Notes under the pieces: model-generated
The model's database searches: none
The model's input: the letters and a program-made list of their open reading frames with translations, nothing else
What the model was told of the DNA's origin: nothing
Part shown: in pieces, positions 34,776 to 43,961 of the stretch
Numbering within the stretch: the first letter of the stretch is position 1
Layout of the letters: each line of letters opens with the position of its first letter
Translations under genes and position numbers: made by a program
NCBI RefSeq assembly: GCF_026191635.1
Contig: NZ_JAKRRW010000020.1
Location: 1-64,000 of the forward strand
Source of the DNA: Photobacterium obscurum
GTDB taxonomy: Bacteria > Pseudomonadota > Gammaproteobacteria > Enterobacterales > Vibrionaceae
DNA length: 64,000 nucleotides
Direction of reading: 5' to 3'

Positions 34776-34804
34776 AGGCCTGCTTCACAAGCAGGCCTTT
34801 TTGA
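34776..34804 (+). terminator. Terminator after glnA
   Basis: A 10-bp stem (AGGCCTGCTT / AAGCAGGCCT) with a three-base loop, then TTTTT. It separates high-level glnA expression from glnL-glnG. Confidence 0.92.
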
Positions 34805-34872
34805 TCTTGTAGTCTTGCCGGAAGCTGAAAAACTATCGCTTAACTATCAGTCACTTCCTAGCTGAAAACATA

Positions 34873-35445
34873 ATGAAAAAAGCCCCCTCGCCACTGCTCT
34901 TCACTATAACGCTGGCCGGACTGATCACAGCCACCGGCTTGCAGGCTACCACTATCTATACCTGGGAAGATGAAAACGGCGTGATCCATTTTTCCGATCA
35001 GGCTAAACCCGGGGCGAGCACAGTCGAGCTCAACACGCTCCCCTCCATCGAAACCCGCCACCCCACGGCGATTTCCTCCGCGGAGCCTGACGTAATGGAG
35101 GCTGACAAAGCCGAGTCAGCCCTCCCCCCCGCAACAATCCGTCTATTGTCGCCCCTCCACCAGCAAACTATCCGCGACAATGAGGGGATCATCAGCGTTT
35201 CCGCCGTTAGCAACCGTAAGCTAGACAAAGGCCACACGGTACAGCTGCTACTGGATGGCAAGCCATATGGCCGCCCGCAAACCCAGCTAAACTGGCGCAT
35301 GGTCAATATTGACCGTGGCAGCCATACCTTACGAGCCCAGGTACTGAAATACGGCAAGGTTATTGCATCATCTGATATGATCACTGTCTACCTGCATCGG
35401 GCTTCTCTACTCCAACGCAAGCCCCCAGCGGTAACCCCTAAGTAA
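34873..35445 (+). CDS. DUF4124 domain-containing periplasmic protein
   Basis: 190 residues with a signal peptide (cleavage near LQA/TTIY). The N-terminal DUF4124 pattern is IYTWEDENGVIHFSDQ. A Pro/Glu/Ala-rich linker follows, and then a beta-sandwich-like part (about 90-175) resembling immunoglobulin-type folds. Function unknown. The protein commonly sits between glnA and glnL in vibrios, but nothing in it suggests a role in nitrogen control. Confidence 0.85.
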   Translation: MKKAPSPLLFTITLAGLITATGLQATTIYTWEDENGVIHFSDQAKPGASTVELNTLPSIETRHPTAISSAEPDVMEADKAESALPPATIRLLSPLHQQTIRDNEGIISVSAVSNRKLDKGHTVQLLLDGKPYGRPQTQLNWRMVNIDRGSHTLRAQVLKYGKVIASSDMITVYLHRASLLQRKPPAVTPK

Positions 35446-35501
35446 AATGCCACCGACGAGATTTTTCGTTCACGCCGCCGGGCAGACAGGTTACACTTGA
35501 T

Positions 35502-35549
35502 TGCACCAATATGGTGCACAATCAGTTCACTGCACCAAACTGAACTGAT
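35502..35549. promoter_or_regulatory. NtrC operator and dyad in front of glnL
   Basis: A perfect NtrC site, TGCACCAATATGGTGCA (35502-35518), is followed at once by a second dyad with 9-bp arms ATCAGTTCA (35521-35529) and TGAACTGAT (35541-35549), whose loop carries another TGCACCA half-site. There is no sigma-54 promoter next to it. In E. coli NtrC represses the glnL promoter from a similar site, so negative autoregulation is the likely role. Confidence 0.88.
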
Positions 35550-35568
35550 CAAGACAAGGATGATAATC

Positions 35569-36618
35569 GTGACTGCCTCTTTTACACCCCAGATTTTGGA
35601 CAATTTGGTCACAGCCATCGTGTTGCTCGATGAAGGGCTGACGATCCGCTATGTCAATCCGGCCGCGGAGCAACTGCTGTCCTTCAGCAAACGCCGTATC
35701 AATAACACCCGCTTTCCAGATTTACTGCAACATTCATCACTCGACCTCAGCTTGATCCAGGATACCCTACAGAGCGGCCAGGGGCTGGCAGACAGCGATG
35801 TTACCTTTGTCATCGACGGCAGGCACAATACGCTGGAACTCAATGCCAGCCCATTGTCATGGCAGAAAGAGCTGCTGATCCTGCTAGAGCTCAAGCCTAT
35901 CGACCAGCAGCGGCGGATCAGCCAGGAGCTAAGCCAGCACGCCCAACAACAGGCAGCCAGAGAATTGGTGCGCGGACTGGCCCACGAAATCAAAAATCCG
36001 CTGGGCGGATTAAGAGGTGCCGCCCAGCTACTGGAGAAGACACTGCCGGATCCCAGCTATACCGAATATACCCAGATGATTATTGAACAGGCAGATCGGC
36101 TACGGAATCTCGTCGACCGGCTACTCGGCCCGCAACGCCCGGGATCGCGCCAGGTGGATAATATTCATGTGGTGCTGGAGAAGGTCCGCCAACTAGTCGC
36201 GATTGACAGCGGCAACCATATTCATCTTCACCGTGACTACGATCCGAGCCTGCCAGACTTCACCATGGATCCCGAACAGCTGGAGCAGGCTATGCTCAAT
36301 GTTGTTAGCAATGCCGCCCAGGCCCTACAACAGCATGGTGGCGGCAATATTACCCTGAAAACCCGTACCGCCCACCAGGCGCTGATCCATGGCAAGCGCT
36401 ACCGCATTGCCGCCAAAATCGACATTATCGACGACGGACCGGGGATCCCCGGTGATATTCAAGACACCTTGTTCTATCCCATGGTGACAGGCCGGGAGGG
36501 AGGCACCGGGTTGGGCTTATCCATCGCGCAGAATCTCGTCGACCAGCACCAGGGCAAGATTGAAGTAGTCAGTTGGCCAGGGCATACCAAATTCACCATC
36601 TATTTACCGATAAAGTAA
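35569..36618 (+). CDS. glnL: Nitrogen sensor histidine kinase/phosphatase NtrB
   Basis: Phosphorylates or dephosphorylates NtrC in response to PII. 349 residues, cytoplasmic: N-terminal PAS domain (about 5-110), the phosphorylated histidine in RGLAHEIKNPLGG (His139, the same number as E. coli), then an HATPase domain with N box NAAQAL, G1 DDGPGIP and G2 GGTGLGLSIA. I choose the GTG at 35569, with AAGGA eight bases upstream; an ATG nine bases earlier sits directly on that ribosome binding site. The next gene is glnG. Confidence 0.95.
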   Translation: MTASFTPQILDNLVTAIVLLDEGLTIRYVNPAAEQLLSFSKRRINNTRFPDLLQHSSLDLSLIQDTLQSGQGLADSDVTFVIDGRHNTLELNASPLSWQKELLILLELKPIDQQRRISQELSQHAQQQAARELVRGLAHEIKNPLGGLRGAAQLLEKTLPDPSYTEYTQMIIEQADRLRNLVDRLLGPQRPGSRQVDNIHVVLEKVRQLVAIDSGNHIHLHRDYDPSLPDFTMDPEQLEQAMLNVVSNAAQALQQHGGGNITLKTRTAHQALIHGKRYRIAAKIDIIDDGPGIPGDIQDTLFYPMVTGREGGTGLGLSIAQNLVDQHQGKIEVVSWPGHTKFTIYLPIK

Positions 36619-36667
36619 TCGAGCGCGGACACATCACCCGATTAAGATAAATGAGAGAGGACGTGAT

Positions 36668-38083
36668 ATGAGCAAAGGACTAATTTGGGTTGTCGACGAT
36701 GACAGTTCAATCCGCTGGGTGCTGGAACGTACCCTCAATGCGGCCGGATTAACATGCGAAACCTTTGCCAACGCCGATAGCGTAGTTGACGCACTGGAGC
36801 GTAGCGTACCTGATGTGTTGGTCTCCGATATCCGAATGCCGGGTATGGACGGGCTGACGCTGCTCAAGTCGCTGCAGCAGGATTACCCTTCGCTGCCGGT
36901 CATTATCATGACCGCCCACTCCGACTTGGATGCGGCAGTCAACGCTTACCAGGAGGGCGCGTTTGAGTACCTACCCAAACCGTTCGACATCGACGAGGCG
37001 GTCAACCTGGTAGAACGGGCCGTGACCCATAGCCAAGAGCAAAAACGCCAGCAACAACCAGACCTGGCCGAGAAAAACGCCCCGGAGATCATCGGGGAGG
37101 CGCCAGCCATGCAGGAGGTCTTCCGGGCGATAGGTCGCCTGTCGCGCTCTTCCATTTCGGTGCTCATTAATGGTGAATCCGGCACCGGTAAAGAACTGGT
37201 CGCCCACGCCCTGCACCGTCATAGCCCACGCAGCCACAAGGAGTTCATCGCGCTTAACATGGCGGCAATCCCCAAGGATCTGATCGAGTCAGAACTGTTC
37301 GGCCATGAGAAAGGCGCCTTCACCGGTGCCAATAGTGTTCGTCAGGGACGCTTTGAGCAGGCTAACGGCGGAACCCTGTTTCTTGATGAAATCGGTGATA
37401 TGCCACTGGATATCCAGACCCGATTACTGCGAGTATTGGCTGACGGCCAATTCTACCGTGTCGGCGGCCACTCTCCGGTCAATGTCGATGTTCGGATCAT
37501 CGCCGCAACCCATCAGGATTTAGAGCGACTGGTGACCAATGGCGACTTCAGGGAGGACTTGTTCCACCGCCTCAACGTGATCCGGGTTCACTTGCCAGCT
37601 CTCAAAGACCGACGCCAGGATATTCCCCAGCTTACCCGCCACTTTCTCCAGCGAGCATCCGATGAGCTGGGTGTCGAGGTCAAAACTCTACACCCATCAA
37701 CAGAAGAAGCCCTCACTGAGCTGGGCTGGCCGGGTAACGTTCGTCAGTTGGAAAATACCTGTCGCTGGCTAACTGTCATGGCCAGCGGCAATGAAATACT
37801 ACCGTCGGATCTGCCACCTGAGTTACTGACTAGCGACAGCAAGCCTGAAACCGGCAATGGCTACGGCCATTGGCACCATGCCCTCGAACAATGGGCGAGA
37901 GATACCTTGCAGCAGGGCAATCAAAACCTACTGGGGGAGGCATTACCAGAATTTGAGAAAATTTTGCTGGAAACTGCGCTGGAACATACCCACGGGCATA
38001 AGCAGGAGGCCGCAAGGTTACTGGGTTGGGGGCGTAACACGCTGACCCGAAAGCTAAAAGAACTTAATATCGCTGCCGACTAA
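36668..38083 (+). CDS. glnG: Nitrogen regulator NtrC, sigma-54 activator
   Basis: 471 residues in three parts. The receiver domain has phosphoacceptor Asp54 (SDIRMPG). The AAA+ domain has Walker A GESGTGKE, the sigma-54 contact loop GAFTGA and the Walker B region GGTLFLDEIGD. The Fis-type C-terminal helix-turn-helix is KQEAARLLGWGRNTLTRKL. It binds the palindromic sites found before glnA and glnL in this window. It starts 49 bases after glnL with GAGAGGA upstream. Confidence 0.97.
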   Translation: MSKGLIWVVDDDSSIRWVLERTLNAAGLTCETFANADSVVDALERSVPDVLVSDIRMPGMDGLTLLKSLQQDYPSLPVIIMTAHSDLDAAVNAYQEGAFEYLPKPFDIDEAVNLVERAVTHSQEQKRQQQPDLAEKNAPEIIGEAPAMQEVFRAIGRLSRSSISVLINGESGTGKELVAHALHRHSPRSHKEFIALNMAAIPKDLIESELFGHEKGAFTGANSVRQGRFEQANGGTLFLDEIGDMPLDIQTRLLRVLADGQFYRVGGHSPVNVDVRIIAATHQDLERLVTNGDFREDLFHRLNVIRVHLPALKDRRQDIPQLTRHFLQRASDELGVEVKTLHPSTEEALTELGWPGNVRQLENTCRWLTVMASGNEILPSDLPPELLTSDSKPETGNGYGHWHHALEQWARDTLQQGNQNLLGEALPEFEKILLETALEHTHGHKQEAARLLGWGRNTLTRKLKELNIAAD

Positions 38084-38104
38084 CAACCTGTATAAATCGT
38101 TTTA

Positions 38105-38141
38105 ACGGGAGCATACAAGCCAAGGGCTTGATTGCTCCCGT
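38105..38141 (+). terminator. Stable hairpin after glnG
   Basis: Outer stem ACGGGAGCA / TGCTCCCGT and inner stem CAAGCC / GGCTTG, separated by a two-base internal mismatch. No T-run follows, so it may terminate poorly or protect the 3' end instead. Confidence 0.55.
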
Positions 38142-38265
38142 CAGCGGGCCTGATAATAATTTGGGCAGGCGTAACAATCCCGAAAACAACATTTGCATAC
38201 TCATGCAATTTCCTTGATTATCAGCTGATAATAATCACAACACAAAACTTCAACAATTCACGAAA

Positions 38266-40818
38266 ATGCTTAAACCCCGTCTGCTGACGCTACGTTTTGC
38301 GGTCATGATGCCGTTCAGCCTGCTATTGCTGTTAACTGTTGGAGTGATCGCCATCGCCCAACAAAACAGCTATGAGCGTATGCTGGCTGAAGTCAGTGGC
38401 AAACTGCTGAACTCCTATACGCGAAGTATTAGCAACGATTTACGTGGATTTTTAGGCGACCCTTTCAATACCAACCTAACCATCGCCGACAGCATTCAAC
38501 GCCACAATCTGTATCAGCCGCCTCGGTTAGCAGGCCTCGAGGCCTACCTGAAGGATGCCATCTCCACCTTGTATGCCCACCAGCCACAAATCACGACTAT
38601 CGGCTTTGGCAGCGAAGACAAATATTTTGTCGGCTTTCGCAAAAGAAACCGCTACCAACTGTCTCTGCTATTGAAAGATCGGCGGACTGACAATGAACTG
38701 CATATTTACAATGAATCGACCCATTACAGCACAACACGCTACCGGGTCAGTGACTATGATCCCACCGAACGCCCTTGGTATCTGCCGTTTGCCCGTAGCC
38801 TAGAATCCGGCTGGGCTGATGTCTATACCAACCAAGATGAAAACCAGAGCCTGGCGATTTCCGCCGTCAGTCCGGTGATTGATGACACTACCAACCAGTT
38901 GCTCGGGGTTATGGTGACCGACATCAGCCTCAGTCATCTCAATAAGTTCCTCCGTCATGAAAGCAATAACTTCTCTGGCAGTACATACCTCATCGACGGC
39001 AAGGGTAAGCTACTGGCCAGCTCGGGCCTACCGCCGGAAGAACAACCCACGACTCACCTACCGCAGCCCGATCCTCTAATTGAAGCCAGCCAAGCTTTTA
39101 TTACTGAACACCATATGTCCCAGCCAAACAGTGCGACTGAATTTGCCTTTGAACAAAACAGCACGCGCTATTTCAGCCGGATCACTCCTTTCCGGGACGA
39201 ACACGGCCTCAACTGGAGTATTATTGTTATCATGCCCGAAGCCGAGTTGCTGGGACAGCTGCCGGAGCAACAGAAATCAGGGTTGATCGCGGCGGCGCTG
39301 CTTGCCGGCTTCGGACTACTGTTCGGACTGTTCATCCTGAAAAGGCTGACCCAGCCGATCATCGATATTGCGCAAGCTTCGCAGAAAATCACCGAAAGCA
39401 ACTGGGACGTCGATATTCACCAGACACTCAAGCTCCATGAAACCGACCAGCTCGCCTCAGCATTCAAAGCCATGTCTGCCCGTCTGCAGCACTCGTTCAA
39501 TACGCTCCGCAAGCAGGTTCTGTATGATGGGCTCACCGGGTTGCTCAGCCGCGAGGGGCTCATAGAGGCGACTCGCCATCCGCTGACAGGCCAGCAAAGC
39601 GCGCTGATGATCATCGGCCTGAAAGCCTTCAGCCATATCAACGACAGTATCGGCCACCTCAATGGCGATCAACTGCTGGTGCTCATCGCCCGTCGTCTGG
39701 AGAAAGAACTCCCGGGCACCGCCGCCCTGCTCAGCCGTGTAGGCCGTGATGAATTCGCTGTCTTCATCCCCAACCTCTCTGCCCGTGATGATGCGCACCA
39801 TATTACCCAGCAGCTGCTGACACCGTTTTATCTGCCTTTTATTGTCAATGGTGTGGATGTGATGGTTTCGGCCAGTATCGGCATCGTACAAGGAGCACTG
39901 CAAGAAGGCGACATGAGCGAGTGGCTGCGCAATGCCAGCTTGGCGCTCAACCAAGCCAAGGCACACGAGGATCAGCCGGCACACTACTTCGCCCCCCACA
40001 TGCTTGAAGCCTCGCTGGAAAAAACCCGGCTGGCGGCCGAGCTAAACCGCGCTCTGGAACACAACGAACTAGAAGTGCATTTTCAGCCTTTGGTTGACTT
40101 AAGCGATGAGTCGATCTGCGGAGCCGAGGCACTGGTACGCTGGCGCAGCCCGACCCGAGGTCTGGTACCCCCTGCGCAGTTTATCCCGCTGGCAGAAGAG
40201 AACGGCATGATCATCGAGATGGGACAGAAAATCTTACTGCAGGCATGCCTGCAAACCCAACAGATGATCGAACGAGGCCGATGGCCGCAAGATTTTATGC
40301 TGCACGTCAACCTGTCTGTACGTCAGCTGCTACAAGCGAACTTTGTCGATCAGCTCAGAGCCACCTTAGCCCAGTCAGCTTTGCCAACCGCTAACCTGAC
40401 CCTGGAAATCACCGAATCCCGTTTGATCAGCCACCCCCAGCAGGCGACGAAAACCCTGAAGCAACTGCGGCAGCTGGGCGTACATATCGCTATCGATGAT
40501 TTTGGCACGGGTTACTCTTCGATGGCTTACCTGACCCAACTACCTTTTGACAGCCTGAAAATCGACCGCTCGTTCGTTAACCAAATGTCGGAGAGCGACA
40601 ACTATACGCCGGTAGTTGCCGCCATCATTACCTTGGCCAACAATTTCAATGCCGACATTGTGGCGGAAGGCGTCGAAACCCAAGAACAGGTGCAGCAGCT
40701 CAAGTCTCTCGGCTGTCGCTATGCCCAGGGCTTTTATTACGCCCGGCCCAAACCACTGAGTGAATGGTCAACAGATCCGGTAAGCATCGACGCAATTTCT
40801 CCGGCTATGGACAATTAG
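38266..40818 (+). CDS. Membrane Cache-HAMP-GGDEF-EAL protein, probable c-di-GMP phosphodiesterase
   Basis: 850 residues. First membrane helix at about 15-30, a periplasmic double-Cache sensor (about 35-330, with YDPTERPWY), a second helix at about 342-362, HAMP, then GGDEF and EAL domains. The cyclase signature reads GRDEF (residues 493-497) rather than GGDEF; the Arg in the second position should abolish cyclase activity. The EAL domain keeps EAL (621-623) and the DDFGTGYSS loop, so breakdown of c-di-GMP is the likely output, with the GGDEF domain perhaps regulatory. The Cache fold suggests a small-molecule ligand, unknown. Not in an obvious operon. The ribosome binding site is weak. Confidence 0.88.
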   Translation: MLKPRLLTLRFAVMMPFSLLLLLTVGVIAIAQQNSYERMLAEVSGKLLNSYTRSISNDLRGFLGDPFNTNLTIADSIQRHNLYQPPRLAGLEAYLKDAISTLYAHQPQITTIGFGSEDKYFVGFRKRNRYQLSLLLKDRRTDNELHIYNESTHYSTTRYRVSDYDPTERPWYLPFARSLESGWADVYTNQDENQSLAISAVSPVIDDTTNQLLGVMVTDISLSHLNKFLRHESNNFSGSTYLIDGKGKLLASSGLPPEEQPTTHLPQPDPLIEASQAFITEHHMSQPNSATEFAFEQNSTRYFSRITPFRDEHGLNWSIIVIMPEAELLGQLPEQQKSGLIAAALLAGFGLLFGLFILKRLTQPIIDIAQASQKITESNWDVDIHQTLKLHETDQLASAFKAMSARLQHSFNTLRKQVLYDGLTGLLSREGLIEATRHPLTGQQSALMIIGLKAFSHINDSIGHLNGDQLLVLIARRLEKELPGTAALLSRVGRDEFAVFIPNLSARDDAHHITQQLLTPFYLPFIVNGVDVMVSASIGIVQGALQEGDMSEWLRNASLALNQAKAHEDQPAHYFAPHMLEASLEKTRLAAELNRALEHNELEVHFQPLVDLSDESICGAEALVRWRSPTRGLVPPAQFIPLAEENGMIIEMGQKILLQACLQTQQMIERGRWPQDFMLHVNLSVRQLLQANFVDQLRATLAQSALPTANLTLEITESRLISHPQQATKTLKQLRQLGVHIAIDDFGTGYSSMAYLTQLPFDSLKIDRSFVNQMSESDNYTPVVAAIITLANNFNADIVAEGVETQEQVQQLKSLGCRYAQGFYYARPKPLSEWSTDPVSIDAISPAMDN

Positions 40819-40894
40819 CAGCACTAACTATAATGATTGTAATTTCTTCTTTGCGTATACTGGCTCACCAGTTTTTAGCGGGATACCTATAATC

Positions 40895-41896
40895 ATGATT
40901 ACTAAGCACCTTCCTTTAACCGATCTGCATCGCCACCTTGATGGTAACATCCGTATCCAGACGATTTTAGAACTGGGCCAGCAATTTGGTATGGCGCTGC
41001 CAGCCAATGATATTGAGTCCCTACGCCCGCATGTTCAGATCGTGGAAGCCGAGCCAAGCCTGGTTGCCTTCCTGTCAAAACTGGACTGGGGTGTCGCAGT
41101 GCTGGGTGATCTTGATGCCTGCCGTCGTGTCGCGTATGAAAATGTCGAAGATGCACTCAACGCCCAAATTGATTACGCCGAACTGCGCTTCTCCCCGTAC
41201 TACATGGCCATGAAGCACAACCTCCCGGTAGCAGGTGTGGTTGAAGCTGTCGTTGATGGTGTACAGGCCGGCTGCCGTGACTTTGGTATTCAGGCTAACC
41301 TTATCGGGATCATGAGCCGGACATTCGGTACGGATGCCTGCCAGCAAGAACTGGATGCCCTACTGACCCAAAAAGACAAGCTGGTTGCTATCGATTTGGC
41401 GGGTGACGAGCTAGGCCAGCCTGGCGAACAATTTGTATCTCACTTCAAACAAGTCCGTGATGCGAACCTGCAAGTCACCGTTCATGCCGGCGAAGCAGCA
41501 GGACCGGAGAGCATGTGGCAGGCAATTCGTGAGCTGGGTGCGGTGCGTATCGGCCACGGTGTCAAAGCCGTTCACGATCCAAAACTGATGGACTACTTGG
41601 CCGAGCATAAAATCGGTATCGAGTCTTGCCTGACCTCCAACATTCAGACCAGCACCGTGGCATCCTTTGAGTCACACCCGGTAAAACAGTTCCTGGAGCA
41701 CGGTATCCTTGCCTGTTTGAATACCGATGACCCAGCGGTGGAAGGTATCGAACTGCCTCACGAGTATGAAGTGGCGGCGCCAAAAGTTGGCCTGAGCGAG
41801 GAGCAAATCCGCCAGGCACAGATCAACGGCCTTGAGCTGGCATTTATCTCTGACGCGGAAAAGCAAGCACTTAAAGACAAAGCTGCTAACCGCTAA
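40895..41896 (+). CDS. add: Adenosine deaminase
   Basis: Deaminates adenosine and deoxyadenosine to inosine and deoxyinosine in purine salvage. 333 residues, the same as E. coli. Zinc ligands are in DLHRHLDG (His near residues 12 and 14), the catalytic HAGE segment follows, and the late zinc-binding aspartate is in NTDDPAV. It stands alone between the GGDEF-EAL gene and the small ORF region. A TATACT box lies about 35 bases before the ATG. Confidence 0.96.
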   Translation: MITKHLPLTDLHRHLDGNIRIQTILELGQQFGMALPANDIESLRPHVQIVEAEPSLVAFLSKLDWGVAVLGDLDACRRVAYENVEDALNAQIDYAELRFSPYYMAMKHNLPVAGVVEAVVDGVQAGCRDFGIQANLIGIMSRTFGTDACQQELDALLTQKDKLVAIDLAGDELGQPGEQFVSHFKQVRDANLQVTVHAGEAAGPESMWQAIRELGAVRIGHGVKAVHDPKLMDYLAEHKIGIESCLTSNIQTSTVASFESHPVKQFLEHGILACLNTDDPAVEGIELPHEYEVAAPKVGLSEEQIRQAQINGLELAFISDAEKQALKDKAANR

Positions 41897-42109
41897 TCAG
41901 TCACTTATCAGTCATGATCGGTCAGATGGACTTTTTGCTCGTTTTTTGAGCAAAAACAATTCCATTCTGGCCGATTTTGCGTAGAATACGCCCACCTTTT
42001 GCTGCCGGCCCGTCGGCTCAGCTCCAATGGGGTAACACCCTTCGCCAAGCCGCTACCGGCTTTTCGAAGACCGCACTAACACCAACAATAACAACGTGGG
42101 AACACCACC

Positions 42110-42238
42110 ATGCTGGAAAGTCTTCTTTCATTCAGCGTGGCTATGCCTGTTGTCAGTGAAGTTGCAGCCAATGGTTCCGGCCATTTTGCTGCAGGCGTAC
42201 TGGCTCTGATAGCTACAGCGAATATGTTTAACAGCTGA
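42110..42238 (+). CDS. Small ORF, 42 codons, hydrophobic peptide
   Basis: An ATG-to-TGA frame too short for most gene finders, in the otherwise empty 490-base gap between add and hemN. The peptide starts MLESLLSFSVAMPVV, has a polar middle (SEVAANGSGH) and a second hydrophobic run FAAGVLALIATANMF, so it could be one membrane helix or a helical hairpin. GTGGGAACACC lies just upstream as a weak ribosome binding site. A GC-rich leader with a small AAGCCG / CGGCTT hairpin (42047-42062) precedes it. I recognise no family. It could also be a chance frame inside a non-coding RNA. Confidence 0.4.
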   Translation: MLESLLSFSVAMPVVSEVAANGSGHFAAGVLALIATANMFNS

Positions 42239-42318
42239 GCCTGTTTATACCGACTGGGATCATTCTCTGGCCCCGCCTTGCTAGGTTGAGACCAATATTG
42301 CTTCTGCCGGTATTAAAA

Positions 42319-42362
42319 AGCCCCCGCACCGAAGGTCCGAGAACCTCAGTTGCGGGGGCTTT
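42319..42362 (-). terminator. Terminator after hemN
   Basis: A 10-bp stem (AGCCCCCGCA / TGCGGGGGCT) with a small inner hairpin, followed on the minus strand by TTTTTAAT. It can also end plus-strand transcripts from the small-ORF side, though less well. Confidence 0.88.
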
Positions 42363-42384
42363 GCATTTCTAGCCTCAGCCTAGA

Positions 42385-43758
42385 TTAGATAACCCGGGAG
42401 AACTGCTGCTGGCGGGCCCGATCACGCAGGTATTTATCGAAACACATACAGATATTGCGGATCAGCAGGCGGCCTTTCAGCTCAACCTGGATATAACGCT
42501 CGTTCACAGTGACCAGCTCATCGTTTACAAAGGTCTGCAGCAGCTCGAAGTCTTCCGCAAAGTAGGTTTTGAAATCCAGTCCAAAACGTTGTTCGATATC
42601 CTGCATATCCAGCTGGAAGTTACAGATCAGCGCCTTGATCACTTCGCGGCGCAACAGATCATCCGCATCCAGAGAAACCCCTTTCCACAGTGCCTCTCGT
42701 TTTTCGTTGACACTCGAGTAGTATTTTTTGAGCTCTTTCTGGTTCTGGGCATAACAATCGCCAATCATCGAGATGGCCGATACGCCAAGCCCCAGCAAAT
42801 CACAGTCGCCCTGTGTGGTATAGCCCTGGAAATTTCGGTGCAGCACACCGTTACGCTGGGCGACCGCCAGCTCATCATCCGGCAGAGCAAAGTGATCCAT
42901 ACCGATGAACTGATAGCCCGCCCCGGTCAGGGTTGCAATGGTATCTTGCAAGATGGCCAGCTTCTCTTTGGCCGCCGGCAGCTCTGCTTCATTGATCTTG
43001 CGCTGTGCCGCAAACAACTTAGGCATATGGGCATAGTTAAAAATCGACAACCGCCCCGGCCTCATCGTCAGTACCTGCTCAAGCGTTTCGGCAAACAGCT
43101 CACGGTTCTGCTTAGGCAGGCCATAGATAAGATCCAGGTTGGTCGAGCGGAAGCCCAGCTCTTTTGCCCGTTCAACCATGGCAAAGATAAATTCCTCATC
43201 CTGCTCGCGGTTAACCAGCTTCTGTACTTCCTTATTAAAGTCCTGTACCCCGATACTCAATCGGTTAAACCCTTCAGAGCGCAAGTGATCTAGCATATCC
43301 AGCTCAATCTCACGCGGGTCAACCTCAATACTGATCTCGGCGTCAGGGGCAAACGTAAACTGATCACGAAGCAGCCCCATCAAACGGCTCACCTGTGCCT
43401 TGGTCAGGAACGTTGGTGTACCGCCCCCCCAGTGCAGCTGACTGACATTTCGCTCGCCAAGCAGTGCCGCACGCTGGCGGATTTCCTGCTCGAGGGCATC
43501 AAGATACTGATCGGCCTTGTGCTGATGGCGGGTAATAATCTTGTTACAACCACAGTAGTAGCAAAGCTTGTGGCAGAAAGGAATATGAACATACAGTGAA
43601 AGGTTACGCTCGGGATACTGAGCGCACGCCATATCAAATTCCGCCGGCGTAAAAGCCTCATGGAACTCAAGGGCGGTCGGGTATGAGGTATAGCGGGGGC
43701 CTGAGTAATTGTATTTTTCTATCAGTGCCTGATCCCAAATAATCTGCTCATGTGACAT
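42385..43758 (-). CDS. hemN: Oxygen-independent coproporphyrinogen III oxidase
   Basis: Radical-SAM enzyme that decarboxylates coproporphyrinogen III to protoporphyrinogen IX in anaerobic haem synthesis. 457 residues. The iron-sulfur motif CHKLCYYCGC (CxxxCxxC plus the extra cysteine of HemN) is at about residues 62-71. Other HemN signatures are GGGTPTFL and SIGVQDFN. The N-terminal YNYSGPRYTSYPT arm is typical of true HemN rather than HemW. I see no convincing FNR box in the 200 bases upstream. Confidence 0.96.
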   Translation of the reverse strand: MSHEQIIWDQALIEKYNYSGPRYTSYPTALEFHEAFTPAEFDMACAQYPERNLSLYVHIPFCHKLCYYCGCNKIITRHQHKADQYLDALEQEIRQRAALLGERNVSQLHWGGGTPTFLTKAQVSRLMGLLRDQFTFAPDAEISIEVDPREIELDMLDHLRSEGFNRLSIGVQDFNKEVQKLVNREQDEEFIFAMVERAKELGFRSTNLDLIYGLPKQNRELFAETLEQVLTMRPGRLSIFNYAHMPKLFAAQRKINEAELPAAKEKLAILQDTIATLTGAGYQFIGMDHFALPDDELAVAQRNGVLHRNFQGYTTQGDCDLLGLGVSAISMIGDCYAQNQKELKKYYSSVNEKREALWKGVSLDADDLLRREVIKALICNFQLDMQDIEQRFGLDFKTYFAEDFELLQTFVNDELVTVNERYIQVELKGRLLIRNICMCFDKYLRDRARQQQFSRVI

Positions 43759-43961
43759 GACATACTTCCACTAGTCGTTTGGGGTTAATTGCGAATACCG
43801 AGTGTGCCATAACTTGGTAAAGATGTAGATGTTTTACTTTTTAAAGATAGCTGAAATGTTGGCTGGCTCAGATTAAACGCAGCCCAAGACAAGAAAACCC
43901 CACCTATACCGGTAGAACCAATATAGATGAGGAATTGCCCCGGCAGTACCGCCAGTTCGCC

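Noticed and set aside
43759..43961. FNR box before hemN
   Set aside because: I looked for TTGAT-N4-ATCAA because hemN is anaerobically used; no acceptable match is present.
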